Below are positions 52,645-62,700 of a DNA stretch of 64,000 nt, in pieces. How positions within the stretch are numbered: position 1 is the first letter of the stretch; every line of letters starts with the position of its first letter. The notes beneath the pieces are model-generated. The model ran no database searches and was not told the origin of the DNA. It saw nothing but the letters and a program-made list of their open reading frames with translations. The translations under genes and the position numbers were made by a program. Source of the stretch: Yoonia sp. BS5-3 (GTDB lineage Bacteria > Pseudomonadota > Alphaproteobacteria > Rhodobacterales > Rhodobacteraceae); assembly GCF_038069655.2 (NCBI RefSeq), contig NZ_CP150951.2, positions 2,568,001 through 2,632,000 of the forward strand, written 5' to 3'.

Positions 52645-53576
52645 AAAAGGCACTCCTTTCCTCTGCTGCGCTGATCCTCGCAGCCGGGGCTGCCATGGCC
52701 GAAACCACCGTTCAAAGCTGTGACCGAACGGTCACCTTCGACGCCCCGCCGGAGCGGGCGATCTCAAACGATGTGAACCTGACCGAAATGATGCTGGTGC
52801 TGGGTCTTGCGGACCGGATGGTTGGCTACACGGGCATTTCGGGTTGGAACAAGCTCGATGCTGAAATGACCGCCGGTGTTGCCGAGCTGCCGGAACTATC
52901 CGCCCAATACCCCTCAAAAGAGGTGCTGGTCGGCGCTGACGCCGATTTCTTTTTCGCAGGCTGGAACTACGGGATGAAGGTCGGTGGCGAAGTCACGCCC
53001 GCGACATTGGACCCCTTCGGCATCCAGGTCTATGAGCTGACCGAATCCTGCATCCACATCATGGACAAGCAAAAGGCCAGCATCGAAGACATGTATGCGG
53101 ACCTGATGAACCTTGGCACGATCTTTGATGTGCAAGACACAGCAGCCGCGCTGGTGGATAGCTACCGCGCCGAACTTGCCGCCTTCACAGGCGATCTGGA
53201 AACCGGTGATCCCTTGCGCGTCTTTGTCTATGACAGCGGCGAAGACACACCCTTCACCGCCGGGCGCTACGGGATGCCCACGGCGCTGATTGAGGCGGCA
53301 GGCGGCGTCAATATCATGGATGATTTCGAAAAAAGCTGGGCTACTGTCACCTGGGAAGAGGTTGTTGAGCGCAACCCCGAGGTCATCGTGATCGTCAATT
53401 ACGGCGAGGTCACCGCCGCACAAAAACGCGATTTCATGATGTCCAACCCGGCCTTTGCGGGCCTTGATGCGATCAAGAACGACCGTTTCGTGACGCTGGA
53501 ATATGTCGAAGCCACACCGGGGCCGCGCAATATCGAGGCGATCAAAACCCTGGCAGAAGCCTTCTGGGCCGAATGA
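52641..53576 (+). CDS. ABC transporter substrate-binding protein, BtuF/FepB type
   Basis: A 311-residue periplasmic protein: signal peptide ending AAGAAMAE, then SCDRTVTFDAPPERAISNDV, LTEMMLVLGLADRMVGYTG, and a C-terminal lobe with GVNIMDDFEKSWATVTWEEV and RNPEVIVIVNYGE. The single long helix linking two lobes is the class III fold used for B12 and siderophores. The riboswitch context favours a corrinoid. The gene overlaps the ATPase stop by 4 bp. Confidence 0.9.
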   Translation: MKKALLSSAALILAAGAAMAETTVQSCDRTVTFDAPPERAISNDVNLTEMMLVLGLADRMVGYTGISGWNKLDAEMTAGVAELPELSAQYPSKEVLVGADADFFFAGWNYGMKVGGEVTPATLDPFGIQVYELTESCIHIMDKQKASIEDMYADLMNLGTIFDVQDTAAALVDSYRAELAAFTGDLETGDPLRVFVYDSGEDTPFTAGRYGMPTALIEAAGGVNIMDDFEKSWATVTWEEVVERNPEVIVIVNYGEVTAAQKRDFMMSNPAFAGLDAIKNDRFVTLEYVEATPGPRNIEAIKTLAEAFWAE

Positions 53577-53577
53577 C

Positions 53578-54618
53578 ATGATGGGCGGGATCAAAAGTTT
53601 CAACAAAACCCTCGCCCTTGTACTGGGGGCGCTGGCCCTGCTTTTGGTCTCGCTTTCATTTGCGATCTCGGTCGGGGCCGTCCCGGTGCCGCCGGGGACG
53701 GTCTGGGGGGTGATGCTGAATCGCATCTCGCCAGACCTGATTGCGCAAACCTGGTCGCAAAGCCGCGAGGCGATCGTCTGGGAAATCCGGCTGCCCCGCG
53801 CGCTGTTGGCGATGATGGTTGGGGCGGGGCTGGCGATGGTCGGCGCGAGCCTTCAGGCGGTGACGCGCAACCCTTTGGCCGACCCGCATCTTCTGGGGAT
53901 ATCCTCTGGCGGCGCATTCGGGGCCATCCTTGCGCTGCTGCACACGGGGCTCTTTATCGGGCCTCTGACAGTGCCCTTGCTGGCCTTCCTTGGCGCGCTT
54001 GGGGCGACACTGATCGTGCTTGCCGTGTCCCGTTTCGCCAACGCGATGAGCGCGGATCGGCTGGTCCTTGCAGGTGTCGCTGTGTCTTTCATCATCATGG
54101 CCTGCGCGAATGTGCTGATATTTCTGGCCGACCCAAAGGCCACCCATATCGTTGTGTTCTGGATGCTCGGCGGGCTGGGGCTCGCGCAATGGGGGCAGTT
54201 GATCTACCCGCTGGTGATCCTGCTGGGATGCGCCGGATGGCTGATGCTGCGGGCGCAGGATTTGAACGCGATGACAGTAGGGGATGAAACCGCCTCAACC
54301 CTTGGCATTCCGGTCGCGCGATTTCGACTGTCCGTCTTTGTGGTCGGCGCGCTGATCACGGGCGTTATGGTCGCATTTTCAGGGATCATCGGCTTTGTCG
54401 GGCTGATGGTGCCGCATGTAGCGCGGATGCTGGTCGGCGGCGATTATGCGCGGGTTTTGCCGGGCTCTGCGCTGATCGGGGCGGTCTTCCTTCTTTGGGC
54501 GGACATCGCTGCGCGCACCGTCATGGCCCCCGAGGACATGCCCATCGGCATCGTCACGGGCCTTGTGGGCGGGGTCTTCTTCGTCTGGCTATTGGGGCGA
54601 CAACGGGTCGTGAATTAG
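53578..54618 (+). CDS. ABC transporter permease, FecCD/BtuC type
   Basis: A 346-residue permease with about ten membrane segments: RLPRALLAMMVGAGLAMVGA, QAVTRNPLADPHLLGISSG, GVAVSFIIMACANVLIFLAD, and FSGIIGFVGLMVPHVARMLVG with the coupling-helix region before WADIAARTVMAPEDMPIGIVTG. ATG 53578 follows the previous stop by one base; a longer upstream frame overlaps btuF-type coding sequence. It completes the operon. Confidence 0.93.
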   Translation: MMGGIKSFNKTLALVLGALALLLVSLSFAISVGAVPVPPGTVWGVMLNRISPDLIAQTWSQSREAIVWEIRLPRALLAMMVGAGLAMVGASLQAVTRNPLADPHLLGISSGGAFGAILALLHTGLFIGPLTVPLLAFLGALGATLIVLAVSRFANAMSADRLVLAGVAVSFIIMACANVLIFLADPKATHIVVFWMLGGLGLAQWGQLIYPLVILLGCAGWLMLRAQDLNAMTVGDETASTLGIPVARFRLSVFVVGALITGVMVAFSGIIGFVGLMVPHVARMLVGGDYARVLPGSALIGAVFLLWADIAARTVMAPEDMPIGIVTGLVGGVFFVWLLGRQRVVN

Positions 54619-54831
54619 ACGCAGGCGGGCACCCGGGGCCTGTCGTGCATATTCCCTAAGGATTGAGCAGCCCGGTCTCACTTGGTTGTGCGCACAGTCT
54701 TTGCGAGACTTCGCGCACTCACGAACCGGACCTACGCTGTGCAATGCTTCGATGACCGCAAGGCGGGACGAACCGGACTCCTGTCGTTGGAGTTACAATG
54801 GCCGCTTTCAGAATTTGGGTGGCGTTGGCGG

Positions 54832-55470
54832 TTAGCGCGTTCCAAGCACACGCGTCATTACCTTTGACCAAAAGGTCGGAGAAATCGGTTCCTCTTTCAT
54901 AACAGAAGGGTCAGTAGATGGCACTGCGGTTCCGCGCAAATCCTCTATGTAGGCGTCTAGGAATGCTTGATCACCAATGAGACCTCCGGTGTTGAGCCAG
55001 TAGTCAGCGATCATTGAGGGATGGATCTCATTTATCGCTTCCAGTGCACGTCTAAGTGCAAACAACTCTTCTTCCACGTTCGATCTTGTGTCAAACCAGA
55101 TTGCTTTAAGGTAGTCGCCATCTGTTTCCAGCTTGAGGTACACCGATTGTCCGAAGCCATAGCATGTTGGATCAAGGTCTTTGTAGTGAAAGGGATTGTT
55201 GGTGCCGAAACCCACCTCAAATTCCTTGATCCTAGGTAGAACTTCGCCGATCGCGTTCGCAACGCTTTGCCACTCCAATCCGATCTCTAGAAACGATTTT
55301 TCAGGTTCTTGGATTGCGTGTACATCTGTCCAGCCAACGCCATTTGGTGCAAGATTTTCCACCGAATGAAGTTTCGCTGCTGCAATGTCATCCATCACGT
55401 CACTTATCGCATTTGCTGGATAAACGTTCCGCATTCCTTCATCGTCTTCATGTATGTGTACTTTTGACAT
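54832..55470 (-). CDS. Protein of unknown function, probably acquired
   Basis: A 212-residue soluble protein starting SKVHIHEDDEGMRNVYPANA. It is acidic, with mixed alpha/beta character and no motif I can assign. Codon usage is more A/T-rich than in neighbouring genes, and it is flanked on both sides by about 200-290 bases of degraded intergenic sequence. This suggests lateral transfer. It might be a cargo or immunity-type gene, but nothing in the sequence proves this. Confidence 0.6.
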   Translation of the reverse strand: MSKVHIHEDDEGMRNVYPANAISDVMDDIAAAKLHSVENLAPNGVGWTDVHAIQEPEKSFLEIGLEWQSVANAIGEVLPRIKEFEVGFGTNNPFHYKDLDPTCYGFGQSVYLKLETDGDYLKAIWFDTRSNVEEELFALRRALEAINEIHPSMIADYWLNTGGLIGDQAFLDAYIEDLRGTAVPSTDPSVMKEEPISPTFWSKVMTRVLGTR

Positions 55471-55670
55471 CTTTGTCTGCTCCGCCGTTTTATCGACAGG
55501 CTAGACGAAATGGTGCACACCGAAAACCGCTATAAGCTGCCTTTCTTGGCTTCCATAGTATGAAGGTGGTTGCCAGCAACCAGAAGCTGTCATTTGTGGT
55601 TTACGCAGCATCACGCACCTTGGGCTCTCTGCCGGCGTTCGCTGCAAAACACCCGAACGTCAGTTTTTGG

Positions 55671-55702
55671 TATGCCGCCCAGTCTTAGTAAGATTGGGCG
55701 GC
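55671..55702. terminator. Hairpin containing the second copy of the 18-bp repeat
   Basis: gccgcccagtctta pairs with aagattgggcggc (one G-T pair) around a short loop at about 55674-55702. The first 18 bases (55671-55688) equal 42946-42963. It lies between tdk and the orphan gene and may terminate tdk transcription. Confidence 0.6.
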
Positions 55703-55754
55703 AACGTTATCGGGATCGGGGCGGCAATCAACTGAGAATATGCATGTGGCCTCT

Positions 55755-56339
55755 CTACTCGCTTTCGCCCATTTCCTCGCGCCAATGCTTGCGGCAAAGT
55801 GAAACGTAACGATCATTGCCGCCGATAGCGATTTGATCGCCGCTCGTCAGTACCTGACCATACTCATCCTTGCGCACAACCATGGTGGCCTTTTTCCCGC
55901 AGTGACAAATCGTGCGGACCTCGCGCATTTCATCGGCCAAGGCCAAAAGCGCGGCCGACCCGGGGAAGAGTTTTCCAAGAAAGTCGACCCGCAGGCCATA
56001 GGTCATCACCGGAACTTTCAAATCGTCAACAGCCCGGGCCAGTTGCCAGACCTGTTGGCGTTCAAGGAACTGCGCTTCGTCGACAAAAACGCAAGCGCAG
56101 GGGCCTTCGTTCAGCCGGGCCTCGATCTTGTCGTAAAGATCTTCGCCGGGGGCAAATGTATCCGCATCGGCGCCGATGCCAATGCGGCTGCCGATCCGGC
56201 CTTCGCCTGCGCGGTTGTCTAGCTGGGCAATCATCAGATAGGTTTTCATGCCGCGCTCAATATAGTTGTGCGAGGCTTGGAGAAGCACGGTCGATTTGCC
56301 CGCGTTCATTGTCGAATAGTTAAAATAAAGCTTAGCCAT
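55755..56339 (-). CDS. tdk: Thymidine kinase (type II)
   Basis: This 194-residue salvage enzyme phosphorylates thymidine. P-loop NYSTMNAGKSTVLLQAS, Walker-B-like VFVDEAQFLERQQ, the lasso/lid GNDRYVSLCRKHW and the zinc ligands CHCGKKA...CRKH are present. It is transcribed alone, with an inverted repeat in its leader. Confidence 0.95.
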   Translation of the reverse strand: MAKLYFNYSTMNAGKSTVLLQASHNYIERGMKTYLMIAQLDNRAGEGRIGSRIGIGADADTFAPGEDLYDKIEARLNEGPCACVFVDEAQFLERQQVWQLARAVDDLKVPVMTYGLRVDFLGKLFPGSAALLALADEMREVRTICHCGKKATMVVRKDEYGQVLTSGDQIAIGGNDRYVSLCRKHWREEMGESE

Positions 56340-56354
56340 AAAACGTCATTACCG

Positions 56355-56381
56355 CCGGTCCTGCCATTTTGGCAAGACCGG
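56355..56381. promoter_or_regulatory. Hairpin in the tdk leader
   Basis: ccggtc-c-tgcca and tggca-a-gaccgg pair around a ttt loop, 16 bases upstream of the tdk start on the minus strand. It could affect tdk translation or be a terminator for another transcript. Confidence 0.45.
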
Positions 56382-56570
56382 TGGGATAATGACAATCGGC
56401 CACCGGCGCGGAGAAGCAAGGTCCAAGACTCCCGCGCCTAGCGGATCGCGATCCTAAACCAATATCATGCTGATCCACACGATCACTGGTGAAGCAAAGC
56501 AACAACTCGTTAAGCGTCTCAATCACACGAGACATGTTTATCAATGACATCAATGAATTTAGATATTAAT

Positions 56571-56593
56571 GGGAAATGACGTTATCATTTCCC
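56571..56593. promoter_or_regulatory. Operator-like inverted repeat upstream of the 56633 gene
   Basis: gggaaatga-cgtta-tcatttccc is a perfect 9-bp inverted repeat 40 bases before the start codon. A direct repeat tcaatga-ca-tcaatga (about 56541-56556) and A/T-rich -10-like sequence (tagatattaat) lie just upstream. Confidence 0.55.
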
Positions 56594-56632
56594 CGGTCGT
56601 GACAGGCGACAGACCAACAACGGAGTACAACC

Positions 56633-57085
56633 ATGGCAGGGCATGTCGGTTATCTGAAGAAGCACACCGAGGCTTTGGTTAAAGACGTTGGGATCGAAGC
56701 CGCCTGTGAGTTGACAGGAAAATCCAAAGCGACTTTGGGGCGCTACTATTCGGATAATGCCGAACATGCAGATCGGTTTATTCCGATCGATGCTGTTGCA
56801 GCGCTTGAGGCGGCCGCCTCTTATCCGCATGTCACCTCTGCTTTGGCGGAAATCCGCGGTATTACAATGTCTTACGACGCCGACCGCAGTAATAGTGAGG
56901 GCGAGATCAATACTGACGTGATCAAGCTGAGCCAACGATTTGCGTTGTTGATGGCCGAGTATAACCAATCGATTGCCGATGGGGTGATCTCAACCAATGA
57001 AGCAAAACGCCTTTTGCGCGAGACGACGGCGCTGCAAAAAGTGCTGATTGATATGAAACTGCGTTTGGAAGATGAAGACGAATGA
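56633..57085 (+). CDS. Putative small DNA-binding regulator
   Basis: A 150-residue protein. The N-terminal half ([22 protein letters not shown]) has the spacing of a helix-turn-helix of the phage-regulator or XRE kind. The C-terminal half is a long helical region ([20 protein letters not shown]) suited to dimerisation. The assignment rests on pattern only. It overlaps the arsH-like gene by 4 bp, and an inverted repeat lies at its promoter. Confidence 0.6.
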   Translation: MAGHVGYLKKHTEALVKDVGIEAACELTGKSKATLGRYYSDNAEHADRFIPIDAVAALEAAASYPHVTSALAEIRGITMSYDADRSNSEGEINTDVIKLSQRFALLMAEYNQSIADGVISTNEAKRLLRETTALQKVLIDMKLRLEDEDE

Positions 57086-57795
57086 CGCTTGATACGTCAG
57101 ATATGCCGAACATCGTGCCCGGCGCGCTGCAACCTCTTGATATCCCTGCACTTGCTGGCCCCGATCATCCAAGCCATGCCCCGCGTATCTTGCTGCTTTA
57201 CGGATCCTTGCGTGAAACAAGCTATTCACGCCTTTGCGCCGAAGAGGGGGCCCGGGTCCTGCGGGCCTTGGGCTGCGAGACCCGGTTTTTCGACCCATCC
57301 GGTTTACCTTTGCCCGACGATGCAGATGCAGATCACCCCAAAGTTGCCGAACTTCGCGATCTGGTCATGTGGTCCGAAGGGATGGTCTGGTCCAGCCCTG
57401 AACGGCATGGGGCGATGACGGGGATTATGAAAACGCAGATTGACTGGCTTCCCCTGTCACCCATCGGCGGTATCCGTCCGACGCAGGGCAAGACCCTGGC
57501 GGTTATGCAGGTCACTGGCGGTTCGCAATCTTTCAATACTGTCAATCAGTTACGCATACTTGGGCGGTGGATGCGTCTGGTGACCATCCCCAATCAGTCC
57601 TCAGTCCCGATGGCTTGGAAAGAGTTTGAGAATGGGCGGATGAAGCCGTCATCCATGTATAACCGTATCGTCGATGTGATGGAGGAGCTGGCCCGCTTCA
57701 CCGTGATGACCCGTGGGCGCAGCGAGATGTTAACCGACCGGTACTCCGAGCGGGTTGAAACGCTTGCAGATGTGCATCAACGGGTCAGCGGTTAG
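57082..57795 (+). CDS. arsH: ArsH-like NADPH-dependent FMN reductase
   Basis: A 237-residue flavoprotein: [20 protein letters not shown] (FMN phosphate loop), [33 protein letters not shown] and [19 protein letters not shown] are ArsH signatures. ArsH enzymes oxidise organoarsenicals or act as quinone/H2O2-producing reductases. No other ars gene is nearby, so a role in redox stress is also possible. Confidence 0.9.
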   Translation: MTLDTSDMPNIVPGALQPLDIPALAGPDHPSHAPRILLLYGSLRETSYSRLCAEEGARVLRALGCETRFFDPSGLPLPDDADADHPKVAELRDLVMWSEGMVWSSPERHGAMTGIMKTQIDWLPLSPIGGIRPTQGKTLAVMQVTGGSQSFNTVNQLRILGRWMRLVTIPNQSSVPMAWKEFENGRMKPSSMYNRIVDVMEELARFTVMTRGRSEMLTDRYSERVETLADVHQRVSG

Positions 57796-57866
57796 ACCAA
57801 AGGAACAAACGGCACACCGCATGCGCTGAGCGTCAGGAATAAGGCGAGAACAGCGATGGGTTTCAT
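57792..57866 (-). CDS. 24-residue lipoprotein
   Basis: A 75-base minus-strand gene encodes a signal peptide with lipobox LSAC followed by GVPFVPLV and the stop. AGAGGG stands seven bases before the ATG. After processing only nine residues would remain on the lipidated Cys. Small proteins ending ACGVPFVP are, as I recall, widespread in Rhodobacteraceae. It overlaps the arsH stop codon on the other strand. Confidence 0.75.
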   Translation of the reverse strand: MKPIAVLALFLTLSACGVPFVPLV

Positions 57867-57890
57867 GAAATACCCTCTGATTTCATTGCG

Positions 57891-59009
57891 TTATGCACGC
57901 TCAACGATGACGGACCCAACTGAATAACCCGCGCCAAATGAGCAGATCAAACCCTTGTCTCCGGATGCAAGATCATCGGAATGTTTGGAGAATGCAATAA
58001 TCGATCCGGCGGAAGAGGTATTGGCGTAATCCTGTAGGATATTGGGCTGCTCATCCGGGGCGGGGACGCGGCCCAGTACCTTTTTGCCGATATAGTCATT
58101 CATCGTCTTATTGGCCTGATGCAGCCAAAGCCGGCGTAGATCTGCTGCATCGATTCCGGCATCGGCCATATGGTCCGCGATATGTTTGCTGACCAGCGGC
58201 AGAACCTCTTTAAACACCTTGCGGCCATTTTGCATGAACTGCATATCGCGCCGGTCTTCCATGTGATCATGAGTGCGACGTAAGTAGCCGTTATTATTGC
58301 GAATATTGTTGCTGAACTGCGTCGCGCAACGGGTCGAGAGTAGCTTGAAATGCGGGGTTTCTAGCGCGTCATCCCGTTCAACCAATGTGGCCGTGGCCAC
58401 GTCGCCAAAGATAAAGTGGCAATCGCGGTCACGCCATTCCAGATGGGCGCTGCAAATCTCGGGGTTGATGACGAGTGCGGATTTGACCGAGCCTGCGCGG
58501 ATCATGTCGGCGGCAGTTTGGAGGCCAAAAGTCGCGCTAGAGCAGGCGACATTCATGTCAAAGGCGAAGCCGCCCGCGCCCAGAAGCTGTTGAATTTCCA
58601 CGGCAATTGCCGGGTACGCGCGCTCCATATTTGAGGCGGCGCATATGACCAGGTCAACATCCGCCGCGGCGCGGCCAGCGGCGGCCAGCGCCTTTTGCGC
58701 GGCATCGACACCGATTTCAGCCATGTAACCTGGCGCATCATCGGGGCGACCGGGCAGGCGGGGGAACATCCGGGCGGGGTCAAGAACGCCTTCTTTATCA
58801 AGGACATAGCGCTGCTCAATCCCAGAGGCCGCAACGATAAAATCGCTTGAGGAATGCTCTTTCGCGGCCGCGTTACCTGCGGCGATGGCGTCCGCGTTTT
58901 CGGCGTTCCACAGATCGGCATAGGTGTTGAAAGCCGCGACCAACTCATCGTTGGAAATGACCGCTGATGGGGTGAAAACCCCGGTTCCGGTGATGGCGAC
59001 GTTATGCAT
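57891..59009 (-). CDS. Beta-ketoacyl-ACP synthase III (FabH-like)
   Basis: A 372-residue thiolase-fold enzyme: Cys nucleophile in MNVACSSATFGLQTAA, His in LWLHQANKTMNDYI and Asn in YANTSSAGSIIAF, the KAS III Cys-His-Asn triad. An N-terminal insertion (about residues 28-65, FNTYADLWNAENADAI) makes it longer than FabH (about 320), as in the accessory KAS III group of proteobacteria. It condenses an acyl-CoA with malonyl-ACP; the acyl chain is not predictable. The small lipoprotein gene follows 24 bases downstream. Confidence 0.88.
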   Translation of the reverse strand: MHNVAITGTGVFTPSAVISNDELVAAFNTYADLWNAENADAIAAGNAAAKEHSSSDFIVAASGIEQRYVLDKEGVLDPARMFPRLPGRPDDAPGYMAEIGVDAAQKALAAAGRAAADVDLVICAASNMERAYPAIAVEIQQLLGAGGFAFDMNVACSSATFGLQTAADMIRAGSVKSALVINPEICSAHLEWRDRDCHFIFGDVATATLVERDDALETPHFKLLSTRCATQFSNNIRNNNGYLRRTHDHMEDRRDMQFMQNGRKVFKEVLPLVSKHIADHMADAGIDAADLRRLWLHQANKTMNDYIGKKVLGRVPAPDEQPNILQDYANTSSAGSIIAFSKHSDDLASGDKGLICSFGAGYSVGSVIVERA

Positions 59010-59184
59010 CAGAAATCCCCAAATTCAGTCAAACTACCCTAGGGGGAGCCTGCAAGACTGTCCACTGCCGCCGCTGCGTCAAAGCGCGTATGTTTCGCGT
59101 ACAGATGCTGTATTGCGGGCGTACGTATCGCTTTGGGCTTGTTTACATTGTGACGTCACCCTGCCGCCAAAACAGGAGACCACG

Positions 59185-59613
59185 ATGACCAAGCCCAAGA
59201 AGAAGACCAAGACCCAGGCGATCCATTGGAATTATGCGATCGACGCCCACCGGATGGTGGAACATGACCTGCACGCCGCGATTGGCCAAGCGGGCGGGCT
59301 CCCCCCGGGCTGGAACGAGATCTGGCAAAACCGCGACCGGCGCGACCCCAAACGCGTGCCGATCACAATCCGGCTTGATGCGGATGTCGTGAAGTTCTTC
59401 AAAGGAATGGGCGAGGGGTATCAGGGACGCATCAACCGGGTCCTGCGGATGTTCATGCACTACCGGCTGGCCGGGATCGTGGAAGGGCCGGATACGACGG
59501 ATTACGTGCTGCGGCCCGAGACATTGGTGAGCGAAAAGGCGGGGAAGAGGCCCGAATGGGGGGATTATGATCGGTTGCAGGCGGCGGTTGCGGAGCGAAC
59601 TCGGGAACGTTGA
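59185..59613 (+). CDS. BrnA-family antitoxin-like protein without adjacent toxin
   Basis: A 142-residue protein with an N-terminal Lys-rich segment and, near residues 65-100, the BrnA core: RVPITIRLDADVVKFFKGMG followed by GYQGRINRVLRMFM, a ribbon-helix-helix DNA-binding domain. AGGAGA precedes ATG 59185. A BrnT toxin gene would normally lie just upstream in the same direction; instead there is 175 bp of intergenic DNA and a divergent KAS III gene. It may have become a free regulator. Confidence 0.75.
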   Translation: MTKPKKKTKTQAIHWNYAIDAHRMVEHDLHAAIGQAGGLPPGWNEIWQNRDRRDPKRVPITIRLDADVVKFFKGMGEGYQGRINRVLRMFMHYRLAGIVEGPDTTDYVLRPETLVSEKAGKRPEWGDYDRLQAAVAERTRER

Positions 59614-59679
59614 GGTACGACCACATTCGTAATGTACAGCGACAGTGCCGCGGACATGTACGCGCCGGAAAAATGTTAG

Positions 59680-59726
59680 CCCCCTCCCGAGGGGAGGGGC
59701 GGGGGCGGCCCGGGCCTTGGGCCCGG
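59680..59726. terminator. G/C-rich hairpins between brnA-like gene and carB
   Basis: ccct-type stem (cccctcccgaggggagggg, about 59681-59699) is followed by ccgggcc-ttg-ggcccgg (59710-59726). They probably end both convergent transcripts. No T-run is evident on either strand. Confidence 0.55.
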
Positions 59727-59753
59727 TCAGGGGTTATTGGATAGAGATCGTGC

Positions 59754-62700
59754 TTAGCCTTGTAGGGCACGCACCCCAACGTCCCCTTCTTCCCGTGCCT
59801 GCATGGCCAGCACGGCGGCTTGCGCGGCGGCGGCGGTCGTGAAGTAGGGGATTTTGTCGTAGAGCGCGACGGCGCGGATGTCGCGGCTGTCGTCGACCGC
59901 TTGCGCGCCTTCGGTGGTGTTGAACACCAGCGCCACATGCCCGTCTTTCAGCCGGTCGACGATGGTCAGCCCGCCCTCATAAACCTTATTCACCACTTCG
60001 CAATCAATTTGGTTTTCACTCAGCCAAGCGGCGGTACCGCGTGTGGCCAGAATATTGAAACCAAGCGACAGGAGGGTTCTTGACGCATCCAGCATGTGCG
60101 CAGTCTTGTCATCATCCTTGATCGAAATGAACACAGTGCCCGCCTCGGGCAGCTGCGTGCCTGCGCCCATCTGCGCCTTGAGGAAGGCACGGGGGAAAGA
60201 CCGATCCCAGCCCATGACCTCACCCGTGGACCGCATTTCCGGCCCAAGGATCGTATCGACCCCGGGGAACCGGGCGAAGGGCAGCACGGCCTCTTTGACG
60301 CTGAACCACGGCGTGGTTGGATCGGCGAGGGTGAAGGCGTCGCCCTGCGGCAGAACGGCCATCGGGTCGTCATTTTCGGGGTAGGGCGCGCGCAGCGGGA
60401 AGTTTGACAGCGGCTCACCCGCCATCAGCCGTGCGGCGATTGACGCGATGGCCGAGTCCGTCGCCTTGGCCACGAAGGGCACGGTGCGGCTGGCCCGCGG
60501 GTTCACCTCAATCAGGTAGACTACCTCATTCTTGACGGCGAATTGCACGTTCATCAGCCCGATGACGTTAAGCGCCTTAGCCAGCGCCTCGGTCTGGCGC
60601 CGGATCTCGGCGATCATCGCGTCCGAGAGCGAGTAGGGCGGCAGGGAACAGGCGCTGTCGCCAGAGTGCACGCCCGCCTCTTCGATATGCTGCATGATGC
60701 CGGCGACATGGGTGTTTTGCCCGTCCGACAGGCAGTCAACATCCACCTCAACCGCGCCGGATAGATAGCTGTCCAGCAGCACCGGGCTGTCGCCCGACAC
60801 AACGACCGCCTCGGAGATATAGCGTTCGAGCTGGGCCTGATCGCGCACGATCTCCATGGCCCGCCCGCCCAGCACGTAAGAAGGCCGGATCACAAGCGGG
60901 AAGCCGATGCCCGCGGCGATCTCTAACGCCTCGGCATCGGAATGGGCGATCCCGTTAATGGGCTGTTTCAGCCCCAACCGGTTGACCAGATCCTGGAAGC
61001 GCTCGCGGTCCTCGGCCAGGTCAATCGCGTCAGGTGTCGTGCCCAGGATCGGGATACCCGCATCATTCAGCGCATTCGCCAGCTTCAGCGGCGTCTGCCC
61101 GCCGAATTGCACGATGACGCCGTGCAGCGTGCCGTTGTCCTGTTCGACTCGCAGAATTTCCATGACGTGTTCGAATGTGAGCGGCTCAAAGTAAAGCCGG
61201 TCGGACGTGTCATAATCGGTGCTGACCGTTTCGGGGTTACAGTTGATCATGATCGTCTCATACCCCTGATCGGTCAGGGCGAAACAGGCGTGGCAGCAGC
61301 AATAATCGAATTCGATCCCTTGCCCGATCCGGTTGGGTCCGCCGCCCAGGATGACGACCTTTTTGCGGTCGGAGGGCCGTGCCTCGCATTCCGCCTCGCC
61401 CATCACGGGGGTTTCGTAGGTGGAATACATATAGGGCGTCTGCGCCTCGAACTCGGCCGCGCAGGTGTCGATCCTTTTGAAAACGGCCTTGACCCCAAGG
61501 TTGTGCCGCGCCCGTCTGATCTGGTCCTCGTCGCGCCCGGTCAGCGTGGCGAGCCGTGCGTCGGTAAAGCCGAGCATCTTGATGGCCCGCAGCCCGGTTT
61601 CGTCGACGGGTAGGCCGTTTTTGCGGATATCCGCCTCGGTGTCGACAATCTCGCGGATGCGGGCGAGGAACCATGGATCAAAGCTGGTGACGGCCTGGAT
61701 GTCGTCGTCGGACAGCCCGTGCCGCATGGCTTGGGCGATGACACGCAGCCGGTCGGGCGTTTGTTTGGCCAGCGCTTTGGTGATCGCGGCCTTGTCCGGC
61801 GCGCCGGGAATTTCGATATCGTCAAAGCCAGTAAGCCCGGTTTCCATCGAGGCCAGCGCCTTTTGCATGCTCTCATGGATCGTCCGCCCGATGGCCATCG
61901 CCTCGCCCACCGACTTCATGGCGGTGGTCAGATAGGGCTCGGATCCTGCGAATTTCTCGAACGCGAAGCGCGGGATTTTGGTGACGACATAGTCGATTGT
62001 CGGCTCAAAGGACGCAGGTGTGACGCCGGTGATGTCGTTGTCGAGCTCGTCCAGCGTGTAGCCCACGGCCAATTTCGCCGCGATCTTCGCGATGGGAAAG
62101 CCAGTGGCCTTGGAGGCCAGCGCGGAGGACCGCGACACGCGCGGGTTCATTTCGATCACGACCATGCGCCCGTCGGCGGGGTTAACCGCCCATTGCACGT
62201 TGGACCCGCCGGTTTCCACCCCGATTTCGCGCAGCACGTTGATGCTGTGCGTGCGCATAATCTGATATTCTTTGTCCGTCAGCGTCAGGGCCGGGGCGAC
62301 GGTAATGCTGTCGCCGGTGTGCACGCCCATCGGGTCGACGTTTTCGATGGCGCAGACGATGATCGCGTTGTCGGCCTTGTCGCGCACGACCTCCATCTCA
62401 AACTCTTTCCAACCCAGCAGGCTTTCGTCGACGAGGATTTGGCCGACGGGTGAGGCATCCATGCCCGAGCGGCAGAAGAACTCGTATTCTTCGCGGTTAT
62501 AGGCCACGCCGCCGCCGGTGCCGCCGAGGGTAAAGGCGGGGCGGATGATCGCAGGCAGGCCGATTTCCTCCAGCGCTTCCAAAGCGATTTTGACGCCTGC
62601 GTCCAGATCGCCATCGGGTGCGGTCACAATGGTGGCCTTGGGGTTTTCGATGCCGAGGCGGTCCATGGCTTCGCGGAACAGCTTGCGATCCTCGGCCATT

